Assembly (NCBI GenBank): GCA_905233775.1
Contig: CAJOEB010000028.1
Coordinates: forward strand, 1-8,949
Direction of reading: 5' to 3'
From: an uncultured Alphaproteobacteria bacterium
GTDB taxonomy: Bacteria; Pseudomonadota; Alphaproteobacteria; UBA3830
Length of the DNA: 8,949 nucleotides
Part shown: one piece after another, positions 1-5,846 of the stretch
Numbering within the stretch: position 1 is the first letter of the stretch
Layout: each line of letters begins with the position of its first letter
Position numbers and translations under genes: made by a program
The notes under the pieces: model-generated
Seen by the model: the letters and a program-made list of their open reading frames with translations, nothing else
Databases searched by the model: none
What the model was told of the DNA's origin: nothing

Positions 1-569
1 CTCAAAGTATCATCGAAAACTTTTTCGATACCGGCAATTCCTATATTATCTACATCTGTTCCGCCAATGACGTGAGAAAGTAAATTTTTATCCGGATAAG
101 CTCTTCGTTCGGTTTTTAGAAAATGCAATCCAGGAATTCCCAAATTTAAAACAGCTTGTTCTTGTAATGGAGAAAGATTTCGTTTTATCCATAAAAATTT
201 TTTCGATGATTCTATTTTTTTCTTTAATTCTTCTTTGTTAATTTCATTAAATACTGATGCGATTTTATCTACAGCTTCATTTATATCTAAAATTTCATGT
301 GGATAAGCAAAAAGTGAAACAGTTGGTAAGCTTGTTGCTATTACTACTCCGTTTCTATCTACTATGTCAGCACGAGAAATAATTGTCGGCGGTAAATAAT
401 TTCGTGTTGCTTGGTCTTTGCCGTTTATAATCATGATATGAGCTAAACGAACTATTACTACGGCAAATAAAAATACAAATACACTGATTGCAAATAGTGT
501 GCGCCGCTTTGCTGTTTTTATACCGCGATAAGCCAAGGAATAAAAATTTTGTCCGAATTCGTTATACAT
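1..569 (-). CDS. ftsI: Peptidoglycan D,D-transpeptidase FtsI (PBP3), N-terminal 189 residues, cut by window edge
   Basis: FtsI is the septal peptidoglycan transpeptidase; it is anchored in the inner membrane with its catalytic domain in the periplasm and works with FtsW, FtsL and FtsB at the divisome. Translating the minus strand from the ATG at 569-567 gives an uninterrupted frame to the window edge. It starts MYNEFGQNF, has a basic stretch (K18 to R23), one membrane segment at about residues 24-45, and the class B PBP pedestal motif R-A-D-I-V-D-R-N-G at 66-74 followed by VIATS. Further on are RRAYP (155-159), SHVIGGTD (165-172) and GIAGIEKVFD (177-186), all typical of this family before the transpeptidase domain. 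The catalytic S-x-x-K lies outside the window, so activity cannot be judged. The start ATG shares one base with the ftsL stop (TAATG), implying translational coupling. The order rsmH-ftsL-ftsI supports the assignment. Confidence 0.93.
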   Translation of the reverse strand, partial: MYNEFGQNFYSLAYRGIKTAKRRTLFAISVFVFLFAVVIVRLAHIMIINGKDQATRNYLPPTIISRADIVDRNGVVIATSLPTVSLFAYPHEILDINEAVDKIASVFNEINKEELKKKIESSKKFLWIKRNLSPLQEQAVLNLGIPGLHFLKTERRAYPDKNLLSHVIGGTDVDNIGIAGIEKVFDDTL

Positions 570-991
570 TAATTTTCTTCCATTGAGGCTTTGTTTTGTG
601 CTTCGCTTGTATTTTTAATCATATTCATATCATGGTTTTCAGAATTTCCTGATAAAATTTCATCAACCAATTGAGATAATCTTTTTGTGCGTTTGTAATT
701 GCTTTTTTCTGAATGAAATAAAGATGAATCAAATTCTTTCAGCTGAGAAACATCCATTTGTTTCATATCGAGAAGATGTCGTTTCGTGAGAGCTTGTATG
801 CGCTCCGGAGATGTTAGCGATTTCCATTCTGCTTTCAAAATATGTTGATTTTTTCTTTCTTCAATTATTTGTTTTTTTGCGTAACGTATCCTATCCTCGA
901 TATCAACAACTGAATATTTTAGATAAAATAGCCACGTGCATATTGCACAAGTTAAAAATACGAAAAAAACCGTTGATTTCTTTGTTATCAT
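569..991 (-). CDS. ftsL: Cell division protein FtsL
   Basis: FtsL is a small bitopic divisome protein that forms a complex with FtsB and FtsQ and helps activate FtsWI. The 140-residue product has a short cytoplasmic N-terminus (MITKKS), one membrane segment at about 7-25, and a charged helical region from 30 to 56 suited to coiled-coil pairing. It then shows the FtsL signature AEWKSLTSPERIQAL at 54-68, in the form usual for Alphaproteobacteria. The C-terminal part from about 95 is polar, low in complexity and probably disordered; it makes the protein longer than many FtsL proteins. A weak GGA ribosome-binding element lies seven bases before the ATG. The gene lies 24 nt after rsmH and overlaps ftsI by one base. 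FtsL sequences diverge fast, so position in the cluster is an important part of this call. Confidence 0.88.
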   Translation of the reverse strand: MITKKSTVFFVFLTCAICTWLFYLKYSVVDIEDRIRYAKKQIIEERKNQHILKAEWKSLTSPERIQALTKRHLLDMKQMDVSQLKEFDSSLFHSEKSNYKRTKRLSQLVDEILSGNSENHDMNMIKNTSEAQNKASMEEN

Positions 992-1015
992 TTTGTTTTC
1001 CGAAAAAACATCGAA

Positions 1016-1897
1016 TTATAGCATATAAATACCTCGAAGTTTAGCGGATCTTGATTTTGGATTTGAATCAATTTCACTTTTCGATGGTGTAATAGGTTTT
1101 TTATTCAAAAACTGAAAACGTCCATTGCTATTCGCTACTGTGGATTTAAAAAATTGTTTTACAATTCGATCTTCAAGTGAATGAAAGCTTACAACAATAA
1201 TTTTCCCTCCGTTATTTAGAATATCAACAGATGTTTGCAAAACATTTTCAAGCTCATCGAGTTCACGATTAACGAAAATACGCAAAGCCTGGAATGTTTT
1301 TGTCGCTGCATCTATTTTTCCGGATTTTCTTGTTCGATCTCTAATGACATTAGCCAGATCTTCTGTTGTCTTTATTTTATCCAAGTTCTTTTTTATGCTT
1401 TTTGCAATTCCTCTGGAAAAATGTTCTTCACCGTATTGGTATATGATATCAGCTAAATCTTTTTCAGAATATTTTCGAATAACATCGAGAGCATTTTCTT
1501 CACATAATCCCATGGACATATTTAACGGTCCGTCTAGACGAAAAGAAAATCCACGTTCCGGATCAGATAATTGGAAATTGGAAACACCTAAATCTAATAT
1601 AATGCCATCGATACGTGATTGTGGAGAAAATTCTTTATATTGATCAATAACTGATTTTATTTCACTAAATTTCGCATGAGAAAAAGCGAAACGTCCGCTA
1701 TATTTTTCATAAAAATCTTTTGCAAATGTTTTTACAAACGGATCACGATCGCATGCAATAACTTTACAATTAGCAGCTTCCAGAATTGCGCGAGTGTATC
1801 CGCCTCCTCCGAATGTTCCGTCAAAATAAACAGCGTTATCTTTTGGCTCAAGTGTATCTATTACTTCATTTAAAAGGACAGGAATATGTTTTAACAT
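1016..1897 (-). CDS. rsmH: 16S rRNA (cytosine-1402-N4)-methyltransferase RsmH (MraW)
   Basis: RsmH uses S-adenosylmethionine to methylate N4 of C1402 in the 16S rRNA, in the ribosomal P site. The 293-residue product is close to the usual length of about 310. Visible motifs in order are HIPVLLNEV at 4-12, the SAM-binding DGTFGGGGYT at 26-35, DLGVSNFQLSDPERGFSF at 102-119, ATKTFQALRIFVNREL at 198-213, VVSFHSLEDRIVKQFF at 235-250, and the C-terminal SRSAKLRG at 282-289. One oddity is DGPLNMSMG at 122-130, where most homologues I recall read DGPLDMRM. The gene starts 13 nt after the antiporter stop and has no clear Shine-Dalgarno sequence in that gap, so it may be translated by coupling to the upstream gene. 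It is the first dcw-type gene here; no mraZ precedes it. Confidence 0.96.
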   Translation of the reverse strand: MLKHIPVLLNEVIDTLEPKDNAVYFDGTFGGGGYTRAILEAANCKVIACDRDPFVKTFAKDFYEKYSGRFAFSHAKFSEIKSVIDQYKEFSPQSRIDGIILDLGVSNFQLSDPERGFSFRLDGPLNMSMGLCEENALDVIRKYSEKDLADIIYQYGEEHFSRGIAKSIKKNLDKIKTTEDLANVIRDRTRKSGKIDAATKTFQALRIFVNRELDELENVLQTSVDILNNGGKIIVVSFHSLEDRIVKQFFKSTVANSNGRFQFLNKKPITPSKSEIDSNPKSRSAKLRGIYML

Positions 1898-1910
1898 TTT
1901 GCAAAATTTT

Positions 1911-3221
1911 TCACAAAAAACATGAAATTATAAAAAATACTGGGATTAAAATTCCGATTGACCAAACCATGTAACCAATAAATGATGGAGCTTTTACGCC
2001 ATAATTTGCGGAAATAGATTTTACCATGAGATTTGGTGCGTTTCCTATATAAGTTATAGCTCCCATAAATACGGTCGATATAGAAATTGCGGATAAAAGA
2101 TTTGCTTTTATTGTCATGAGTTCAATTGCGTTTCCGGATAACATATGGAAGAAAATCAGAAATGTTGGAGCATTATCTAAAATCGATGAAAGTAGTCCGC
2201 TTGCCCAAAAACATCTGCTCGCAATTATTTCATTGTTTGGAGCAATCCAATCAAAAATAAATTTCAGCGATCCGTTCGTTCCTTGATGAAGCATTGCGAT
2301 AATTGGCGTTACCGTTATAAATATGCTGGCGAACAAAGTCACTATTTCTTTTATTGGTTCGAATGAAAATGAATTTCTTTCTCTTATTGTGTGTGGTGTA
2401 ATTTTGAATGATATTATTGCAATGATTAATAAGATTGTATTTCGTATTAATGATGCATAAGAAAATTTTTCTCCAAATAAAGTGAAATAACCATCGAAAT
2501 TACATAGTATAACTGCCGCGAGTATTCCAAAAATTAAAACTAAGTTTCTTCTTCCTCTGAAAATGATATGTTCTTCGTCATTTTTTTTCGTTTGTGGAAG
2601 TACATCATATTTTAATAGTTGATGGTCAATTATAAAAAATATCAAGCAAAGGAAGACAGTAGTAGCAAGCTGATATCTATAAAGGTTTTTGATGAACCAA
2701 AAAAAATCTATACCTTCCAAAAAGCCAATGAAAAGGGGAGGGTCACCGAGAGGAGTTGATATTCCGCCGATATTTGCTATGAGAAATATGAAAAAAACGA
2801 GCAAATGAGTTTTATATTTTCTGTTTGTGTTAGATCTCAATAAAGGGCGAATGAATAAAGTAGCAGACCCTGTTGTTCCTATTAATCCCGATACCAAACT
2901 GCCGAAAAATAAAAAGCAAGTATTAAATAAGGCGCCGTTACCTCTTGGAAAATCTATAAAAATTCCTCCGGAAACAATATATAGCGATGATATCAAGATT
3001 ATAAATGGAATATAATGGTCAAAAATCGGTTCAACAACAGCATCGAAAATTTTGTTAATGCCAAAAATATGCGCTATAAAAAAAAGATATATTAACGTCC
3101 AAAAAGCAGGAACATATCCTCCATGTTTATGCCAAAAATTTTTACACAACAAAGGAAGAAAAGACATGGAAAAAATAATTCCAAGGAAAGGAATCGTCCA
3201 CATCAAATTTGAAAATTCCAT
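1911..3221 (-). CDS. CitMHS/ArsB-like ion transporter, probable Na+/H+ antiporter
   Basis: This 436-residue polytopic inner-membrane protein has about eleven hydrophobic segments and belongs to the ion transporter superfamily that includes CitMHS, ArsB and NhaD. Four internal motifs support this: GTTGSATLFIRPL at 115-127, NIGGISTPLGDPPLF at 150-164, LDNAPTFLIFF at 348-358 and YIGNAPNLM at 391-399. The two halves each have a hairpin-type motif (GxSTPxGDPP and GNAPN), as expected from the inverted-repeat fold of this group. Homologues in alphaproteobacterial endosymbionts are, as I recall, named sodium:proton antiporter, but the sequence alone does not separate Na+/H+ exchange from carboxylate transport. 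GAAGGA at 3236-3231 is a good ribosome-binding site nine bases before the ATG. The gene lies 55 nt after the glycosyltransferase and 13 nt before rsmH, so co-transcription is likely. The family call is firm; the substrate is inferred. Confidence 0.85.
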   Translation of the reverse strand: MEFSNLMWTIPFLGIIFSMSFLPLLCKNFWHKHGGYVPAFWTLIYLFFIAHIFGINKIFDAVVEPIFDHYIPFIILISSLYIVSGGIFIDFPRGNGALFNTCFLFFGSLVSGLIGTTGSATLFIRPLLRSNTNRKYKTHLLVFFIFLIANIGGISTPLGDPPLFIGFLEGIDFFWFIKNLYRYQLATTVFLCLIFFIIDHQLLKYDVLPQTKKNDEEHIIFRGRRNLVLIFGILAAVILCNFDGYFTLFGEKFSYASLIRNTILLIIAIISFKITPHTIRERNSFSFEPIKEIVTLFASIFITVTPIIAMLHQGTNGSLKFIFDWIAPNNEIIASRCFWASGLLSSILDNAPTFLIFFHMLSGNAIELMTIKANLLSAISISTVFMGAITYIGNAPNLMVKSISANYGVKAPSFIGYMVWSIGILIPVFFIISCFL

Positions 3222-3230
3222 TTACTGTTT

Positions 3231-3236
3231 TCCTTC
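3231..3236 (-). promoter_or_regulatory. Ribosome-binding site of the antiporter gene
   Basis: GAAGGA on the minus strand, nine bases before the ATG at 3221. It is the best Shine-Dalgarno match in the left block and fixes the start of the antiporter. Confidence 0.6.
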
Positions 3237-3276
3237 GTGTTTCCTGTATAATTTTATTTTCTGTATCACTCATAAA

Positions 3277-4197
3277 TTACTTTATAATATTTTTTATAAT
3301 ATATATTGGTCTTTGTTTCGTCTCGATATATATTCTGCCGATATATTCGCCAATAACTCCGAGAAAAATCATTTGTATACCTCCGAGAAACAACATCGCT
3401 ACCATTAATGAAGCATATCCGGGAACATCTATTCCTTGAAAAAACACTCTAAAAGTTATCCAAATACCGCGAGCGAATGCCAACATAGTTACAAAAAAAC
3501 CAACGTATGTGCATATTTTAAGCGGAAATGTTGAAAATGATGTAATACCATCAATTGCATAGTTCCATAGCTTCCAATATGACCACTTTGTTGTTCCTTT
3601 TTCTCTAATCGGACGTACATAATCTAAATAGGCAGTTTTAAAACCGGCGAAAGAAAATAATCCTTTCATAAATCGAGTTCGTTCGGGAAATTCTTTTATA
3701 ACATCCACTACTTTTCTGTCCATTAATCGAAAATCACCAACATTTTTCGGAAGCGGATAATCAGAAATACGGTTGTATATGTCGTAGAATAAATTTGCAG
3801 TTATTTTTTTTAAAAAAGAATCACTTGAACGATCGGATCTTTTTGCGAGAACAACATCAAATCCTTCTTTCCATTTTTTTATCATATCAGTAATTAATTC
3901 AGGAGGATCTTGTAAATCGCAATCCATCGGGATAACGCATTTTCCTTCCGAAAAATCCATGCCGGCGGTCATTGCTGCATCTTTTCCGAAATTACGCGAG
4001 AAATCCACAATTTTGATTTCCGGATGTTCTTTTTTTTCAAGTAAAAGTTTATCGATAGTATTATCTTTGCTTCCATCGTTTATGCAAACGATCTCAAAAG
4101 AACACTTACTACGACGTAATATCGGAATAATCCTTTTGAAAAATATGCTTACAGATTCAGATTCATTATAAAATGGCACCACTATGCTTACATCCAT
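3277..4197 (-). CDS. GT2 family polyprenyl-phosphate glycosyltransferase (DPM1/GtrB/ArnC-like)
   Basis: The 306-residue product has the layout of enzymes that move a sugar from a nucleotide donor to undecaprenyl phosphate on the cytoplasmic face of the inner membrane: a GT-A catalytic domain, then two C-terminal membrane helices. The GT2 start is VSIVVPFYNES (3-13), followed by INDGSKDNT (39-47), FSRNFGKDAAMTAG (66-79), the metal-binding MDCDLQDPPE (91-100), GDFRLMDR (154-161) and the acceptor-side motif GTTKWSYWKLWNYAIDGI (201-218). Membrane segments lie at about 227-252 and 262-287, and GEYIGRIY (283-290) is the usual ending motif. Which sugar is moved cannot be told; glucose, mannose and formamido-arabinose types share this pattern. 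AGGTG five bases before the ATG supports the start. It lies 32 nt after bamE. Possible roles are O-antigen, lipid A or other surface glycan modification. Confidence 0.9.
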   Translation of the reverse strand: MDVSIVVPFYNESESVSIFFKRIIPILRRSKCSFEIVCINDGSKDNTIDKLLLEKKEHPEIKIVDFSRNFGKDAAMTAGMDFSEGKCVIPMDCDLQDPPELITDMIKKWKEGFDVVLAKRSDRSSDSFLKKITANLFYDIYNRISDYPLPKNVGDFRLMDRKVVDVIKEFPERTRFMKGLFSFAGFKTAYLDYVRPIREKGTTKWSYWKLWNYAIDGITSFSTFPLKICTYVGFFVTMLAFARGIWITFRVFFQGIDVPGYASLMVAMLFLGGIQMIFLGVIGEYIGRIYIETKQRPIYIIKNIIK

Positions 4198-4202
4198 TGG
4201 AA

Positions 4203-4207
4203 CACCT
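4203..4207 (-). promoter_or_regulatory. Ribosome-binding site of the glycosyltransferase gene
   Basis: AGGTG on the minus strand, five bases before the ATG at 4197. It lies inside the 32-nt gap after bamE, so the glycosyltransferase can be translated independently from the same message. Confidence 0.5.
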
Positions 4208-4229
4208 ATTTATTTTTTGTATTCACATT

Positions 4230-4604
4230 TCACTTTTTTATTAGTTCAGTTACTTCTTCTGTATCTGTATCTTTTTTTTCGCCATAATTATTATCAGGTG
4301 ATAGTCTTTCTATTTTTTGCAGAATTCCTTTATTATCAAAAGTGAGACGCACAGTTAATTTATCTGCCATCTCAACATTTCTGAATGCAATTTCTTCTGA
4401 TCGTGCGCCCATGTAAATCCAAATGTTCTCACCTTTTTGCAATGATGGTGTACCACATGCATTGTATACGTCGGTCGTTTTTGTTTTTCCGACAGTAAAC
4501 GTATCGATTTTTTCTGCTAAAGTGATATTTCCGCGAGAATTAATTTTAGGCTGACATCCGCAAACGCAAAAAAGGAGTAAAACAAACGCAGTTAATTTTT
4601 TCAT
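4230..4604 (-). CDS. bamE: Outer membrane assembly lipoprotein BamE (SmpA/OmlA family)
   Basis: BamE is a small outer-membrane lipoprotein that binds BamD and BamA in the complex inserting beta-barrel proteins. The 124-residue product begins with a type II signal peptide (MKKLTAFVLLLFCVCGC). The V-C-G-C lipobox places the lipidated cysteine at C17, although C13 and C15 are also nearby. The mature part follows the alphaproteobacterial BamE pattern: RGNITLAEKIDTFTVGKTKT (24-43), a C-G-T-P turn (50-53, usually LGSP), IWIYMGARSEEIAF (61-74), and VRLTFDNKGILQKIERL (85-101). The C-terminal 20 residues are charged and probably disordered. The signal-like GAGAAG lies about eight bases before the ATG. 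It is the first gene of the minus-strand block. I recognise it by pattern, not by a database match. Confidence 0.86.
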   Translation of the reverse strand: MKKLTAFVLLLFCVCGCQPKINSRGNITLAEKIDTFTVGKTKTTDVYNACGTPSLQKGENIWIYMGARSEEIAFRNVEMADKLTVRLTFDNKGILQKIERLSPDNNYGEKKDTDTEEVTELIKK

Positions 4605-4640
4605 TTGATTTTCTTCTCATTAATAAATGATCCAAGGTGT

Positions 4641-4669
4641 ATTAAAACATAGTTTTCGCAAATAAACAA
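4641..4669 (-). promoter_or_regulatory. Candidate sigma-70 promoter of the bamE block
   Basis: On the minus strand TTGTTT (4669-4664) and TTTAAT (4646-4641) are separated by 17 bases. The -10 matches five of six consensus positions and the -35 three of six. It ends 36 bases before the bamE ATG and would drive the whole left block. The base composition makes chance matches common. Confidence 0.45.
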
Positions 4670-4675
4670 TTATGC

Positions 4676-4705
4676 GGGTATGTCATTAATATATGGGTAT
4701 GTCAT
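4676..4705. repeat. 11-bp direct repeat upstream of the bamE promoter
   Basis: GGGTATGTCAT occurs at 4676-4686 and again at 4695-4705, a 19-bp period. A weaker third form, GAGTATGTTAT (two mismatches), is at 4803-4813, beyond palindromic repeat A. The pair ends just upstream of the bamE -35 candidate, a position usual for activator sites, but no regulator is identified. Confidence 0.6.
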
Positions 4706-4723
4706 AAAAATAGAGTTTTTGTG

Positions 4724-4801
4724 AAAGTCGGAACTGTATTTCGAAGTTTTTGATTTTCAGAAAATGAAAAGAGTTAAAAATGACTTTTGCAAGAGCTCTA
4801 A
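4724..4801 (+). repeat. Palindromic intergenic repeat, copy A
   Basis: Member of a three-copy family in this window. The tips AAAGTC (4724-4729) and GACTTT (4782-4787) are perfect inverted repeats, and the middle holds TGATTTTCA (4751-4759), almost exactly centred between them. A conserved right flank GCAAGAGCTCTAA follows. By hand alignment about three quarters of positions match copy B. It sits between the divergent bamE and terC genes. Confidence 0.75.
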
Positions 4802-4826
4802 CGAGTATGTTATGAAAAGTAGCAAT

Positions 4827-4854
4827 TTGTTATAAAATAATTTAAAATTAAAAT
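4827..4854 (+). promoter_or_regulatory. Candidate sigma-70 promoter of terC-cckA
   Basis: TTGTTA (4827-4832) and TAAAAT (4849-4854) are 16 bases apart, matching four and five of six consensus positions. It lies 26 bases before the GTG start of terC. The surrounding sequence is almost pure A and T, so this is a weak call; TATAAA at 4831 and GATAAT at 4855 are alternative -10 elements without a good -35. Confidence 0.35.
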
Positions 4855-4880
4855 GATAATCAGTGTTGTATTTGTTGTGA

Positions 4881-5777
4881 GTGTTTTTTGAAATGGATAG
4901 CGCGCTTTTCTATTTCATATTTAATGCAGTGATAATTTTTTTAGTTATCGCTGATCTGTTTTTCCCTTCGAAATACGCAATATATCTCACATTTTTTTGG
5001 CTGTTTGTTGGATTGGCTTTTTCCGGTTTTGTGTATGTGCATATGGGAACAGATCATTTTTATGAGTATCTTAGTGCATATTTTGTAGAAAAATCATTGA
5101 GTGTCGATAATATTTTCGTGTTTCTATTAATTTTTGAAAAGTTTGGTATAGAAACGCGTTATCAAAGAAAATTGTTATTTGCCGGAATTTGGGGCGCGCT
5201 TATTTTACGTGCTTTAATGATATTTGCAGTGTCAGGTGTGTTATCTGCATTTCATTTTATGATTTATGTTTTTGGTGCTTTTATATTTTTGATGGGATTA
5301 ATGTCATTCATCAAAAATAATGATAATAATGATTTTGATAATGTTTTTAATTTGAAAAAATATTTCAATGTATTTCAGGGAGATCACAGCGGACAATTTT
5401 TTATAAAAGAAAACGGAAAATGGAAGACAACTATATTAGTTGTAGCCGTTATTTGTATAGAAATTTGTGACATTATTTTTGCCTTTGATTCCATTCCTGC
5501 ACTTTTTTCGATAACACCAGATAAAGCGATAATTTATACATCGAATGCATTTGCGATAATCGGGCTTCGTTCTTTATATATAGCATTTGCGTTTGCGGTA
5601 AATAGGTTTCATTATTTGAAGCATGGGGTAGGGGTAATTTTATTGTTTATTGGCGCGAAGATGATTTTTTCTGATTATATTGATATTTCTCCGTTGGTTT
5701 CTTTGATAACGATTGTCGGAATATTATTTATTTCATTTTGTGTGTCAGCAATAAAATTTCGTTTAGTGAAACAGTGA
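4881..5777 (+). CDS. TerC family integral membrane protein (Alx-like)
   Basis: TerC/Alx proteins are polytopic inner-membrane proteins linked to tellurite resistance in plasmid ter operons and, for Alx and related members, to manganese or other metal homeostasis. The 298-residue product is close to the usual length of about 320. It shows about eight hydrophobic segments, VEKSLSVDNIFVF at 69-81 and CDIIFAFDSIPALFSIT at 196-212, whose acidic residues are the family signature. A polar loop of about 35 residues (145-180) separates the two halves. The start is uncertain: GTG at 4881 follows an in-frame TGA at 4878-4880, and an ATG at 4893 would remove four residues. Neither has a Shine-Dalgarno sequence. 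No other ter genes are nearby, so a housekeeping metal or stress role is more likely than tellurite resistance. The gene is followed after 69 nt by cckA on the same strand. Confidence 0.92.
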   Translation: MFFEMDSALFYFIFNAVIIFLVIADLFFPSKYAIYLTFFWLFVGLAFSGFVYVHMGTDHFYEYLSAYFVEKSLSVDNIFVFLLIFEKFGIETRYQRKLLFAGIWGALILRALMIFAVSGVLSAFHFMIYVFGAFIFLMGLMSFIKNNDNNDFDNVFNLKKYFNVFQGDHSGQFFIKENGKWKTTILVVAVICIEICDIIFAFDSIPALFSITPDKAIIYTSNAFAIIGLRSLYIAFAFAVNRFHYLKHGVGVILLFIGAKMIFSDYIDISPLVSLITIVGILFISFCVSAIKFRLVKQ

Positions 5778-5820
5778 TGAGAAGTAATAAAAAATATTGG
5801 AACAGTAAACAGTGATAAGA
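5769..5820. repeat. 14-bp direct repeat at the terC stop codon
   Basis: AAACAGTGATGAGA at 5769-5782, which includes the terC TGA, is repeated with one mismatch at 5807-5820. A shorter AACAGT lies at 5801-5806. It looks like a small local duplication in the terC-cckA spacer. Confidence 0.5.
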
Positions 5821-5832
5821 TAGGAATAATAA

Positions 5833-5840
5833 CAGGAAGA
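5833..5840 (+). promoter_or_regulatory. Ribosome-binding site of cckA
   Basis: CAGGAAGA contains AGGA nine bases before the ATG at 5847. It is the clearest Shine-Dalgarno sequence on the plus strand here and fixes the start of cckA. Confidence 0.6.
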
Positions 5841-5846
5841 GTAAAA

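Noticed and set aside
811..1044. Plus-strand ORF opposite ftsL, and similar ORFs opposite rsmH, the antiporter, the glycosyltransferase and cckA
   Set aside because: They lie antisense to well-supported genes, have no recognisable domains, and have residue content typical of shadow frames.
4605..4880. CtrA binding sites (TTAA-N7-TTAA) in front of terC or bamE
   Set aside because: The TTAA tetramers present are not spaced by seven bases, and in such A/T-rich DNA isolated TTAA means nothing.
4881..5777. Tellurite resistance operon
   Set aside because: Only a TerC-family gene is present; terA, terB, terD, terE and terZ are absent, and lone TerC/Alx proteins are common housekeeping genes.
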